Below, one piece after another: positions 25,507 to 34,133 of a stretch of DNA of 64,000 nt. The DNA comes from Microterricola viridarii (lineage in GTDB: Bacteria; Actinomycetota; Actinomycetes; Actinomycetales; Microbacteriaceae), in assembly GCF_900104895.1 (NCBI RefSeq), contig NZ_LT629742.1, forward strand, positions 1,116,001 to 1,180,000. The letters run 5' to 3'. Both the position numbers and the translations under genes were made by a program. The notes below the pieces were generated by a model. That model was not told where the DNA came from and made no database searches. It was given only the letters and a program-made list of their open reading frames with translations. Numbering within the stretch: position 1 is the first letter of the stretch; each line of letters begins with the position of its first letter.

Positions 25507-26793
25507 ATGAAAAAGCGTTACCTGCCGCTCGCCATTTTGGCAACGGCTGCACTGAGCCTGACGGCTTGTTCTTCCGGAGCTACCGGTGGAAGTGGCACTG
25601 ACGCCACGGGTGAAACCCTGAACGTCTGGATCATGCAGGGTACGAACACCGAATCCGACGAGTTCTTCGAGCGCGTCGGTGACGAGTTCACAAAGGAGAC
25701 CGGCGCGAAGCTCAATGTCGAGATGGTTCAGTGGGCAGACGCTCACGACCGTTTCGTCACTGCAATCGCCGGCGGGACCACCCCCGACATCGCCGAGACC
25801 GGCACGACCTGGACCGCGGAGTTCGCTGAGTCCGGTGCACTCGCACCGCTCGACGACTACGTCACCGAGGCAGGCCTCGACGGCAAGCTCGTCGAGGGCT
25901 TGGTCGAGGCTGGAACGCTCGACGACACGCTCTACGGCATGCCGTGGTACGCCGGCGTTCGCTCGGTCATCTACCGCACCGACATCTTCGAGGCAGCCGG
26001 CATCGCCGTGCCGACCACCTGGGCAGAGTTCCAGGCGGCAATCGAGACGCTCAAGACGAGCAACCCCGACATCATCCCGTTCCCGGTTGCCGGCGACGCC
26101 GAGCAGCTCACCTACCCCTGGGTCTGGGGTGCCGGTGGCGAGGTAGCGACGAAGAAGGGCGACACCTGGACCTCGGGTCTGGACAGCGCGAAGTCGCAGG
26201 CCGGAATCAAGTTCTACACCGACCTCGCACTCCAGCACGGCTCGTCCACCTCCGGTGCAACCACCTGGAAGGAGACCGACGTCCTCGACAACTTCGCCCA
26301 GGGCAAGGTCGGCATGGCGGTCATGGGTTCGTGGACCCCCGCGACGATCCTCGACAAGAACCCGGAGCTGGAAGGCAAGATCGGCTCGTTCCCGATCCCC
26401 GGCCAGACCTCGGGCATCAGCCCGTCGATGCTCGGTGGTTCGCACCTCAGCATGTTCGAGTCCAGCAAGAACAAGGACCTCGCCTGGACCTTCATGAGCA
26501 TGATGACCACCGGTGACTTTGCCACCGAGTGGGCCAGCCAGAGTGGTTACTTCCCGGGCGAGACCACGGCACTCGACGCCACCGTCGCAAACGCCGATGA
26601 GATCACCCAGGCGTTCGCAACCCAGATGGTTGACGGCGGCGCTTCGCTCCCCGTCACGCCGAAGTTCGGTGCTGTGCAAGCCAAGAAGACCACCAACACG
26701 ATGATCCAGTCGATCCTCTCCGGTGAGAAGACGGTTGAGCAGGCCTCTGCCGACGCCGCTGCCGAGATGACCGACATCCTCAACAAGAAGTAA
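25507..26793 (+). CDS. ABC importer sugar-binding lipoprotein
   Basis: Extracellular substrate-binding lipoprotein of 428 residues, extracytoplasmic solute-binding family 1 (carbohydrate type). The signal peptide ends in the lipobox LTAC with Cys21, followed by a Ser/Gly/Thr linker. The mature part has TLNVWIMQGT, TPDIAETGTTW, YGMPWYAGVRSVIYRTDIFEAAGI and PTTWAEF motifs usual in this family. ATG 25507 is chosen because AGGAG lies at 25494-25498 and the signal peptide begins there; upstream in-frame codons lie in the operator region. First gene of the salvage operon; the partner enzymes suggest amino-sugar or muropeptide ligands. Confidence 0.9.
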   Translation: MKKRYLPLAILATAALSLTACSSGATGGSGTDATGETLNVWIMQGTNTESDEFFERVGDEFTKETGAKLNVEMVQWADAHDRFVTAIAGGTTPDIAETGTTWTAEFAESGALAPLDDYVTEAGLDGKLVEGLVEAGTLDDTLYGMPWYAGVRSVIYRTDIFEAAGIAVPTTWAEFQAAIETLKTSNPDIIPFPVAGDAEQLTYPWVWGAGGEVATKKGDTWTSGLDSAKSQAGIKFYTDLALQHGSSTSGATTWKETDVLDNFAQGKVGMAVMGSWTPATILDKNPELEGKIGSFPIPGQTSGISPSMLGGSHLSMFESSKNKDLAWTFMSMMTTGDFATEWASQSGYFPGETTALDATVANADEITQAFATQMVDGGASLPVTPKFGAVQAKKTTNTMIQSILSGEKTVEQASADAAAEMTDILNKK

Positions 26794-26804
26794 GCAGAGA
26801 GTCG

Positions 26805-27782
26805 ATGACCACCACGATTCAGTCGCCGGCCGCTGTGGGAACCTCTGGTTCCCCGGCGGCCGGAGGCCCCGGCCCCCGGCGGCGCAAGGCGATCACGATC
26901 GCCGCCGCACGGCCGTGGCTCCTGCTCGCGCCGGCACTGATCGTGCTGGCCGTCCTCCTCCTCTGGCCCCTCGTTCGCGTCCTGCTCTTCTCCTTCCAGG
27001 ACTACGGACTGCGCGAGATCGTCAGCGGGGACACCAACTTCATCGGCGTCGACAACTACGTCGCGGCGCTCACCGATCCGCAGCTGTGGTCGGTCGTTCT
27101 GCCCAACACCGTGCTCTTCGCCATCGCCGCCGTGCTGTGCACCGTGGCGCTCGGCACCCTCGTCGCCATCCTGATGACCAACCTCTCGAGGTTCTGGCGC
27201 ACCGTCGTCGGCAGCGCGATCATGGTCGCCTGGGCAATGCCCGCCGTGACCGGCACCTACGTCTGGGTGTGGATCTTCGACGCGGACAACGGCATCGTCA
27301 ACCAGCTCCTCATGGGCGCCGGACTGATGGACGAACCGTTCAACTGGTTCACCAACCGGTGGACCTTCTACCTGATCGTGCTCATCAACGTCGTGCACCA
27401 CGGGTTCCCCTTCGTGGCCATCACGGTGATGGCCGGCCTGCTCGGCGTCTCCAAGGAGATGCTGGAGGCCGCCCAGATGGATGGCGCCGGGCCGATTCGC
27501 CGGTTCTTCCAGATCACCTTCCCCTCGCTCAAGCAGGTCTTCACGGTGGTCATCATCCTGTCGACGATCTGGGACTTCAAGGTGTTCGGGCAGGTCTACC
27601 TGATGCCGGGAGGCTCAGGCACCAACCGCAGTGTGCTCAACCTGGGCGTCTGGTCGTACGTCGAGTCGTTCGGTCAGAACCAGTACGGATTCGGTTCCGC
27701 AATCGCCGTGCTGCTCACGCTGGTGCTGCTGGTGATCACCATCATTTACATTCGGGTGCTTATGAAGGAGGACGAGCTGTGA
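26805..27782 (+). CDS. ABC importer permease (MalF-like)
   Basis: Inner component of the sugar importer, 325 residues with six main transmembrane helices. The N-terminus is Pro/Gly-rich and cytoplasmic. The EAA loop SKEMLEAAQMDGAGPIRRFF, which contacts the ATPase, is clear. It lies 11 bases after the binding-protein gene and overlaps the next permease by four bases. No ATPase gene is present in the operon, so a shared MsiK-like ATPase elsewhere must energise the transporter, as is usual in actinobacteria. Confidence 0.92.
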   Translation: MTTTIQSPAAVGTSGSPAAGGPGPRRRKAITIAAARPWLLLAPALIVLAVLLLWPLVRVLLFSFQDYGLREIVSGDTNFIGVDNYVAALTDPQLWSVVLPNTVLFAIAAVLCTVALGTLVAILMTNLSRFWRTVVGSAIMVAWAMPAVTGTYVWVWIFDADNGIVNQLLMGAGLMDEPFNWFTNRWTFYLIVLINVVHHGFPFVAITVMAGLLGVSKEMLEAAQMDGAGPIRRFFQITFPSLKQVFTVVIILSTIWDFKVFGQVYLMPGGSGTNRSVLNLGVWSYVESFGQNQYGFGSAIAVLLTLVLLVITIIYIRVLMKEDEL

Positions 27783-28621
27783 GCCGGAACATCACCCCCG
27801 CACGCGTTCGCCGCAATGTGATCGTCGGCGCCCTCGTAACGCTGCTCCTGGTCTTCACCCTCTTCCCCGCCTACTGGATGATGTCCAGCGCGTTCGATGC
27901 GAACGCGGCGAGCGGATCGACGGGGTTGTTCCCGTCCGAGCTCACCCTCGACAACTTCATCTACGTGCTCAACGACGGCGGTTTCGCAGTCTTCCTGCGC
28001 AACTCGCTGATCGTCGCCGGCGCCGTCGTGGTGTGCAGCGCGGTGCTCTCGCTGCTGGCCTCGGTCGCCGTGGCGCGCTTCCGCTTCAAGTTCCGCACCT
28101 CGATGCTGCTCATGATCCTCATCGTGCAGATGGTGCCGATGGAAGCCCTCGTGATCCCGCTGTTCGTGCAGGTGCGAGACCTCCACCTGCTCAACACGCT
28201 GCTCGGCCTCGTCATCGTCTACATCACCATCTCGCTGCCGTTCGGCATCTGGATGCTGCGCGGCTTCGTCGCCGCGGTGCCCGTCGAGCTCGAAGAGGCG
28301 GCGTTCCTGGACGGCGCGAGCTGGTGGCGGATGTTCCGCTCCGTCATGCTCCCTCTCGTCATGCCGGGCCTCGTCGCCACCAGCGTATTCAGCTTCATCA
28401 CCGCCTGGAACGAGTTCATCTTCGCGATGACGATGCTGGGCGGTGCCAGCGACAAGTACACGGTTGCCATCGGCCTGAAGCAGTTCTTCGGTGAGAACTC
28501 GAACGACTGGGGCAGCGTCATGGCGGCGTCCACGCTGATCACCCTGCCCGTGATGATCTTCTTCATCGTCGTCCAGGGCAAGCTCTCCTCCGGCCTCGTC
28601 GCAGGGGCGGTCAAGGGATGA
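27779..28621 (+). CDS. ABC importer permease (MalG-like)
   Basis: Second permease of the importer, 280 residues with six helices. The EAA loop VELEEAAFLDGASWWRMFRSV and the preceding LPFGIWMLRGF are typical of MalG-type carbohydrate permeases. GTG 27779 overlaps the previous stop and has AAGGAGG at optimal spacing. The stop overlaps the start of the GH3 gene by four bases, showing tight translational coupling along the operon. Confidence 0.92.
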   Translation: MSRNITPARVRRNVIVGALVTLLLVFTLFPAYWMMSSAFDANAASGSTGLFPSELTLDNFIYVLNDGGFAVFLRNSLIVAGAVVVCSAVLSLLASVAVARFRFKFRTSMLLMILIVQMVPMEALVIPLFVQVRDLHLLNTLLGLVIVYITISLPFGIWMLRGFVAAVPVELEEAAFLDGASWWRMFRSVMLPLVMPGLVATSVFSFITAWNEFIFAMTMLGGASDKYTVAIGLKQFFGENSNDWGSVMAASTLITLPVMIFFIVVQGKLSSGLVAGAVKG

Positions 28622-30162
28622 GCGCCGCCGCGCACACCCCGGACCGGGACGTCCTCGAGGCCGTCAACGGGGTCATCGTTCCCGGCTTCTTCGGCACCGA
28701 GCTGCCGCAGTGGCTCGCCGACGCCCTCGATGACGGCGTTGCCGGCGTCGTCTACTTCGGCCAGAACATCTCCGCGCAGACCGAGGCGCTCTCCGCGTCG
28801 ATTCGTGCCCACCGGCCACACGCGCTCATCGCGACCGACGAGGAGGGCGGCACGGTCACCAGACTGGAGTCCGTACACGGCTCGACCGTCCCCGGCCCGG
28901 CGCAGCTGGGCGTCGTGAACGACCCGGAGCTGAGCGCCGCGGTGGGTGCAGCACTCGCCGCGCGCGCCCGCGCCGTCGGCGTCAACCTGGTCTTCGGGCC
29001 AGTCGCCGATGTGAACACCAATCCGGCGAACCCCGTCATCGGCGTGCGCTCGTTCGGGGCCGATGCCCCGACGGTCGCCGCCCACGTCGCGGCGACGGTG
29101 CGCGGCATCCAGGCCTCTGGCGCCGTCGCGGCTTGTGCCAAGCACTTCCCCGGACACGGTGACACCCATTCCGACTCGCACCTGGCCCTGCCCGAGCTGA
29201 GCATCGCGGCCAGCGAGATCGAGGACGTGCACTTTGCACCGTTCCGCGCTGCAATCGCTGCGGGCGTGCGCACCATCATGACCGCGCACATCCGTGTTCC
29301 GGCGTGGGGCGAGGCACCGGCCACGCTCAACCCCGTCATCCTCGGCAAGCTCCGGGCCCTGGGCTTCGAGGGCGTCATCGTGACCGACGCGCTCGACATG
29401 GCGGCGATCCGCGAAAGCGTGGGAGCCGGACCGGGCGCCGTTGCGGCGATCCAGGCCGGGGCCGATCTGCTGTGCATCGGCAACCCCCGCACCAACCTCG
29501 GCGGCTCGGGCGAAGCCGACGCCGACCGGCACGACTACCTCGAGGTGCGCGACGCACTGCTGGCGGCCGTGGCGTCGGGCGAGCTCGACCTCGATCAGCT
29601 TCGCCGGGCAGCCAGCAGGGTCCGCCTGCTCGCAGCCGAGCTGGACGCCGCGCGTGGCCTCGCCCAGTCCGAGACCGCGGAGCCCGACTGGGCGCCCGCC
29701 GTCGCGGCCGCCATCGGCATCCACGGCACCGTTGCTCGCACCCAGGAGCGGCTCTTCCTGCTCGACCTGCGCGCCCGCGCGACCCTGGCCGTCGCCAGCG
29801 AGTCCGACGCGTTCCGACGCGCGTTCGCAGCGCACCGTGACGTCGTGACCCCGGCGCGGATGCCACAGCAGGCCGCACCCGTCGTCGAACACCTCGACAG
29901 GGCACTCGCCGAGATCCCGGGCGGCGCCGATCTCGTGGTCCTCGTCGACCGCATCGGCGTTCCTGGGGCCCAGCGCGACGCGCTCGCCCGCCTTGCAGCA
30001 TCCCGGCCGGACGCCGTCGTCGTCAACGTCGGAGTGGTCCCAGAGCCCGGTTGCCCGAGCACCCTGGACCGGATCGACGCGCGCGCCAGTTCCGCCTTGG
30101 CGGCCGGCCTCGTCGCCGAGCTCGTCTGCGCCCCTCTCGCCCGCGCCGGGGTCCCGGCGTGA
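28618..30162 (+). CDS. nagZ: GH3 beta-N-acetylglucosaminidase (NagZ type)
   Basis: Glycoside hydrolase family 3 enzyme of 514 residues with no signal peptide, hence cytoplasmic. The NagZ-specific motif KHFPGHGDTHSDSH spans about 175-188 and provides the His/Asp acid-base dyad; the nucleophile is Asp257 in VTDALDM. NagZ removes non-reducing GlcNAc from GlcNAc-MurNAc or GlcNAc-anhydroMurNAc fragments. The C-terminal 150 residues form an extra domain with no recognised motif. Overlaps neighbours on both sides (ATGA at the start, GTGA at the end). Confidence 0.9.
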   Translation: MSAAAHTPDRDVLEAVNGVIVPGFFGTELPQWLADALDDGVAGVVYFGQNISAQTEALSASIRAHRPHALIATDEEGGTVTRLESVHGSTVPGPAQLGVVNDPELSAAVGAALAARARAVGVNLVFGPVADVNTNPANPVIGVRSFGADAPTVAAHVAATVRGIQASGAVAACAKHFPGHGDTHSDSHLALPELSIAASEIEDVHFAPFRAAIAAGVRTIMTAHIRVPAWGEAPATLNPVILGKLRALGFEGVIVTDALDMAAIRESVGAGPGAVAAIQAGADLLCIGNPRTNLGGSGEADADRHDYLEVRDALLAAVASGELDLDQLRRAASRVRLLAAELDAARGLAQSETAEPDWAPAVAAAIGIHGTVARTQERLFLLDLRARATLAVASESDAFRRAFAAHRDVVTPARMPQQAAPVVEHLDRALAEIPGGADLVVLVDRIGVPGAQRDALARLAASRPDAVVVNVGVVPEPGCPSTLDRIDARASSALAAGLVAELVCAPLARAGVPA

Positions 30163-31367
30163 TCATCCTGTCGCTGCAGTCAGGCACGAGCGCCGATGGC
30201 ATCGACGTCGCCGTGGTCGAAGCGACCACGAGCGGCGATCGGGCCAGACCCGATCTCACGCTCGTCTCGCGATGGACGCGCACGCTCGACTGGGAACCGG
30301 AACTTCGTGCCCGGATCCTGGCGTACGCCGACGGCGAGTGCCTGGACGCCGGTGCGCACACCGCGCTCACGACGGAGATCGGGCAGGGCTTCGCGGCCGC
30401 CGCGGCCACCGCGGTCGCTGAGTGCGGCCTCGAGCCTGACCTCGTCGTCTCCCACGGCCAGACCGTGTTCCACTGGGTCGAGGACGGTCGTGCGCGCGGC
30501 ACCCTGCAGCTGGGGGAACCGGCATGGATCGCCGAGGCCACCGGCGCCCCCGTGCTCGCCAACCTCCGTGCAGCGGACATCGCCGCTGGCGGCCAGGGCG
30601 CGCCCCTCATGGGCCTGTTCGACGCCGCGTTCTTCGGCCCCGCCGTCGACGTCGCCTCGCTCAACCTCGGCGGCATCGCCAACCTGCAGATCCTCCGCCC
30701 CGACGGTTCTGCCCTCGCCTTCGACACCGGCCCCGCGAACGTGCTGATCGACGCGAGCGTTGCAGAACACACGGGCGGCGTGCTCGGTTTCGACCGCGAC
30801 GGAGCGCTCGCCGCCGCGGGCACCGTCCATGACGGTGTGCTCGCGGCGCTGCTCGAGCATCCGTACCTCCGACAGGCGTCGCCCAAGAGCACCGGCCGGG
30901 AGACGTTTACCCTGGCCATCGTTCGCAGCGCCCTGGCCACGGCTGGGGTGCGCCTCGAACTCCCCGACCTGATCGCCACGCTCACCCGCTACACGGCGAC
31001 CAGCGTCGCCGATGCGCTGCGCGGCAGCGGGCCAGAGGTGCGCACCGTCGTCGCCTCCGGCGGTGGCGTGCTGAACCCCACTCTGGTTCGAGAGCTCGCC
31101 GACGCCCTGGCCCGCGACGGGGTGCGCCTGCGCACGAGCGATGAGCTCGGCATCGACCCCGAGTTCAAGGAGTCGCTGCTCTTCGCGTTCCTCGGCTTCT
31201 GCTCCTGGCACCGCATCCCGGTGAGCCTCGAGCACGGAATCGCCAGGATCGCCGGTGCCATCAGCCCGGCCCCGAATGGCTTCACCCTGCCGGCGCCACT
31301 CGACGGGATCTCTCGGTTGAGCCTGGCCGCCGCGCCCCACCCCACCGGAGAACACCGTGATGACTGA
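30159..31367 (+). CDS. anmK: Anhydro-N-acetylmuramic acid kinase
   Basis: Opens and phosphorylates 1,6-anhydroMurNAc to MurNAc 6-phosphate with ATP. The 402-residue sequence starts SLQSGTSADGIDVAVVE, the AnmK signature (GTSxDGID around 9-16), and has VSHGQTVFH, NLGGIANLQIL, FDTGPANVLID and ASGGGVLNPTL, covering the ASKHA ATPase core. GTG 30159 overlaps the preceding stop. Gram-positive cells seldom make anhydro-sugars themselves, so the presence of AnmK in an importer operon suggests scavenging of fragments from other bacteria. Confidence 0.92.
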   Translation: MIILSLQSGTSADGIDVAVVEATTSGDRARPDLTLVSRWTRTLDWEPELRARILAYADGECLDAGAHTALTTEIGQGFAAAAATAVAECGLEPDLVVSHGQTVFHWVEDGRARGTLQLGEPAWIAEATGAPVLANLRAADIAAGGQGAPLMGLFDAAFFGPAVDVASLNLGGIANLQILRPDGSALAFDTGPANVLIDASVAEHTGGVLGFDRDGALAAAGTVHDGVLAALLEHPYLRQASPKSTGRETFTLAIVRSALATAGVRLELPDLIATLTRYTATSVADALRGSGPEVRTVVASGGGVLNPTLVRELADALARDGVRLRTSDELGIDPEFKESLLFAFLGFCSWHRIPVSLEHGIARIAGAISPAPNGFTLPAPLDGISRLSLAAAPHPTGEHRDD

Positions 31368-32268
31368 GCCGCGCTATCTGGCGGTAGACCTGGGAAAGAC
31401 GTCGTGCCGCCTCAGGCTGTTCGACGCCAACGGCGTGATCGCCGACGAGAGCGGCCCCGGTGCCCCCGGCATCGCCGATCTCGATGGGCCGGCGCGCTCT
31501 GCCGAGGCGATCCGCGAGGTGTTCCTGCGGCTTCCCGCAGGGGAGCGCGCGTCCCTGGCCGGCGTCGGCATCGGCGCGGCCGGTGTGGAGGCGGCGGGCG
31601 ACGTCGCACGGGATCTCGTCGCGGCGGTGCACGAGTTCACCGGGGCCCCGGTTGCCCTCATCAACGACGCGCTCGCAGCACACGCCGGCGTCTTCGGTGG
31701 CGGCGGCGGAGTCATCCTGATCATCGGCACCGGAGCGATCGCCTACGCGGTCGCCGACGACGGCGCCACCCGTCAGATCGACGGATGGGGCCCATGGCTC
31801 GGCGACGAGGGAAGCGGGCGGTGGATCGGCCAGGAGGGTCTCATCGCCGCCCTGCGCGACTTCGACGGGCGCGGCCCCGCGACCGCGCTGACCGACCGCG
31901 CCCGCGACCTGGTCGGTGACCTCGCCGCGATGCCCGCCTGGGTCAGCGCAGAGGGCAACCCGGCCCGCCGCCTGGGGCGTTTCACCCCCGATGTGCTCGA
32001 CGCCGCCGGGGAGGGCGACGCGGTCGCCAGGGGCATCGTGGTGCGCGCCTGCGACGCGCTCGCCCACACGGCGCGCGCCGCGGCAACCGCCGAGATCGCT
32101 GTCTGGGGCGGCGTCGCCGACCACCCGTACTTTTCCGCCGAGCTGACCGCTACCTTCGCGGAAGCCGGCATCACCATCATCCCGTCTCGCGGGAATGCAC
32201 TTGACGGAGCCGCGCTCATCATCACGCGCACCGACTTGGGCTATGAAGAGAGGATCATCCGTGGATAA
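31357..32268 (+). CDS. BadF/BadG/BcrA/BcrD-type amino-sugar kinase
   Basis: ASKHA-fold kinase of 303 residues related to N-acetylglucosamine kinase and to Clostridium MurK. The phosphate-1 loop AVDLGKTSCRLRLFD is at the N-terminus. Phosphate-2 region IGTGAIAYAV, and the downstream GWGPWLGDEGSGRWIG is diagnostic for this BadF-type sugar-kinase group. In the operon it would phosphorylate free GlcNAc released by NagZ, or MurNAc, feeding MurQ. GTG 31357 or ATG 31360 are both plausible, with GGAG at 31347-31350. Overlaps anmK. Confidence 0.85.
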   Translation: MMTEPRYLAVDLGKTSCRLRLFDANGVIADESGPGAPGIADLDGPARSAEAIREVFLRLPAGERASLAGVGIGAAGVEAAGDVARDLVAAVHEFTGAPVALINDALAAHAGVFGGGGGVILIIGTGAIAYAVADDGATRQIDGWGPWLGDEGSGRWIGQEGLIAALRDFDGRGPATALTDRARDLVGDLAAMPAWVSAEGNPARRLGRFTPDVLDAAGEGDAVARGIVVRACDALAHTARAAATAEIAVWGGVADHPYFSAELTATFAEAGITIIPSRGNALDGAALIITRTDLGYEERIIRG

Positions 32269-33208
32269 CTCGAACGCACTCGAGGGCCGGGGGCAGCTGC
32301 GCGACTTCCTCGGCACATTGCCGACCGAGACGGTCGGCGAGCGCTACCCCGATCTCGACCTGCTGGACGACGCCGGGCTCGTGCACGCCATGATCGAGAG
32401 CGAGCGCGCCGTCGCCGACGCGGTTCTCGCGCAGGCCGAGCAGATCACGGCGGCCCTTGCGGGCATCGTCGAGGGAATGGCGCGTGGCGGTCGGCTCATC
32501 TACATGGGAGCCGGGACGGCCGGACGCATGGGAATCCTCGACGCCAGTGAGGCCCCGCCGACATTCGGCATCTCCGAGGACGTCATCATCGGCAGGATCG
32601 CCGGAGGCGTGACCGCCATCCACACCGCCGTCGAGAACGCAGAGGACGACGCCCAGTCCGGCGCCCACGACGTCGACGGCCTCGACCTCGGCCCGAACGA
32701 CACCCTGGTCGGCATCTCGGCCTCCGGCCGCACCCCGTACGTCGTCGGTGCACTGACCCGCGCCCGCGAGCGCGGTGCGTTCACCGTTGCGCACTCCTGC
32801 AACCCGGGCTCGGCGATCGGCGCCGCGGCACAGGTCGCCATCGAGACCGAGGTCGGCCCGGAGCTGCTCACCGGCTCGACGCGGCTCAAGTCGGGTTCCG
32901 CGCAGAAGCTCGTTCTCAACACACTGAGCACGGGAGCCATGGTGCGAGCCGGCAAGGTCTACCGTAATCTCATGGTTGACCTTCGCGCGACGAACGAGAA
33001 GCTGCGCGCGCGCAGCGAGCGAACCGTCATCCTCGCCACCGGCGCAGAGCCGGCGATCGCCGCGGCCGCGCTGGAGGCGACCGGCGGGTGGGTCAAGGCC
33101 GCCATCCTGGCGATCGAGGCGGGTATCCCCGCCGCCGACGCCGTGGCAGCGCTCGAGGGCAATGGCGGATTCCTGCGCACCGCGATCACCGAGGCGACGG
33201 CGAGCTAG
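32261..33208 (+). CDS. murQ: N-acetylmuramic acid 6-phosphate etherase
   Basis: Cleaves the lactyl ether of MurNAc 6-phosphate to give GlcNAc 6-phosphate and D-lactate. The 315-residue protein has the SIS fold with MGAGTAGRMGILDASEAPPTFG (sugar-phosphate site), a GISASGRTPYV loop and the conserved LTGSTRLKSGSAQKLVLN segment typical of MurQ. GTG 32261 overlaps the preceding stop. The NagA/NagB genes needed to process GlcNAc 6-phosphate are not in this operon. Confidence 0.94.
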   Translation: MDNSNALEGRGQLRDFLGTLPTETVGERYPDLDLLDDAGLVHAMIESERAVADAVLAQAEQITAALAGIVEGMARGGRLIYMGAGTAGRMGILDASEAPPTFGISEDVIIGRIAGGVTAIHTAVENAEDDAQSGAHDVDGLDLGPNDTLVGISASGRTPYVVGALTRARERGAFTVAHSCNPGSAIGAAAQVAIETEVGPELLTGSTRLKSGSAQKLVLNTLSTGAMVRAGKVYRNLMVDLRATNEKLRARSERTVILATGAEPAIAAAALEATGGWVKAAILAIEAGIPAADAVAALEGNGGFLRTAITEATAS

Positions 33209-34104
33209 TGCGCGCACTCACGAGGATCCAGGGCTCGCTCGAGCGGTTCAGCGCCGCCGAGGCGCGCGTGGCACGAGCGATCCTCGCTGATCCCCGCATC
33301 GTCGTCGACAACCCGATCACCCGGGTGGCGGAGCTGTGCGGCACGTCGCCGGCGACCGTTGCCCGGTTCTGCCAGAGCCTCGGATACTCGGGCTACCGCG
33401 AGTTCCGGTTCGACCTGGTCGGCACGACCAGCCGCGACCAGGCCGACCTCGACCGGTCCAACGTGTTGACGGGCGACATCGATCCGGCAGACACCGTCGC
33501 CGACGTCGCCGCGAAGGTGCTCTTCCAAGAGACCCAGGCGATCGAGCACACTTTGCGCGAGCTCGATCTCGAGGCCGTCGACCGCATCCGCGACGCCCTC
33601 GTGCTCGCGCCCGACGTGCTCATCGCCGGCTTCGGCTCCTCCGGGCTCACCGCCCGCGACCTCACGATGAAGCTGCAGCGCATCGGGCGGCGGAGCTCCT
33701 ACCACCCGGACGTGCACCTCGCGCTCTCGTCGACTGCGCTGCTCGGCCCTGGCGGGGTTCTGCTCGCGGTCTCCCACTCCGGCGGCACGCCAGAGATCTT
33801 GGGGCTGTTGCGCGAGGCGAGGCGGACCGGCGCGACGACCGTCGGGATCACCAACGACCCGGGATCGCCGATGGCCGCGCTCTGCGACATCCTGCTGACG
33901 ACCCAGGCCCGCGAGAACGCTTTCCGCTCCGGGGCGACGGCAAGCCGCACCGCACAGCTCGCCGTGACCGACGTGCTGTTCGTGCGCCTCGCACAGAGCC
34001 TGTTCGACACCATGACCGATTCGCTCAACCTCACCCGGGACGCGGTGCTCCGGCACCGCGACGATTCGGAGCAGCACCGGAGCGCCGGAGTGCACCGGGC
34101 ATAG
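33208..34104 (+). CDS. RpiR-family regulator, probable MurR
   Basis: Transcription factor of 298 residues. The N-terminal HTH_6 domain contains ITRVAELCGTSPATVARFCQSLGYSGYREF, and a SIS domain (around 120-260) contains GFGSSGLTARDL and VSHSGGTPEIL, which would bind a sugar phosphate such as MurNAc 6-phosphate. It is the last gene of the salvage operon, GTG 33208 overlapping the murQ stop by one base. It likely represses the operon through the palindrome at 25419-25431. Confidence 0.88.
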   Translation: MRALTRIQGSLERFSAAEARVARAILADPRIVVDNPITRVAELCGTSPATVARFCQSLGYSGYREFRFDLVGTTSRDQADLDRSNVLTGDIDPADTVADVAAKVLFQETQAIEHTLRELDLEAVDRIRDALVLAPDVLIAGFGSSGLTARDLTMKLQRIGRRSSYHPDVHLALSSTALLGPGGVLLAVSHSGGTPEILGLLREARRTGATTVGITNDPGSPMAALCDILLTTQARENAFRSGATASRTAQLAVTDVLFVRLAQSLFDTMTDSLNLTRDAVLRHRDDSEQHRSAGVHRA

Positions 34105-34133
34105 TTCGCGGCGGCGGCGGCGGGTGCTTCACT

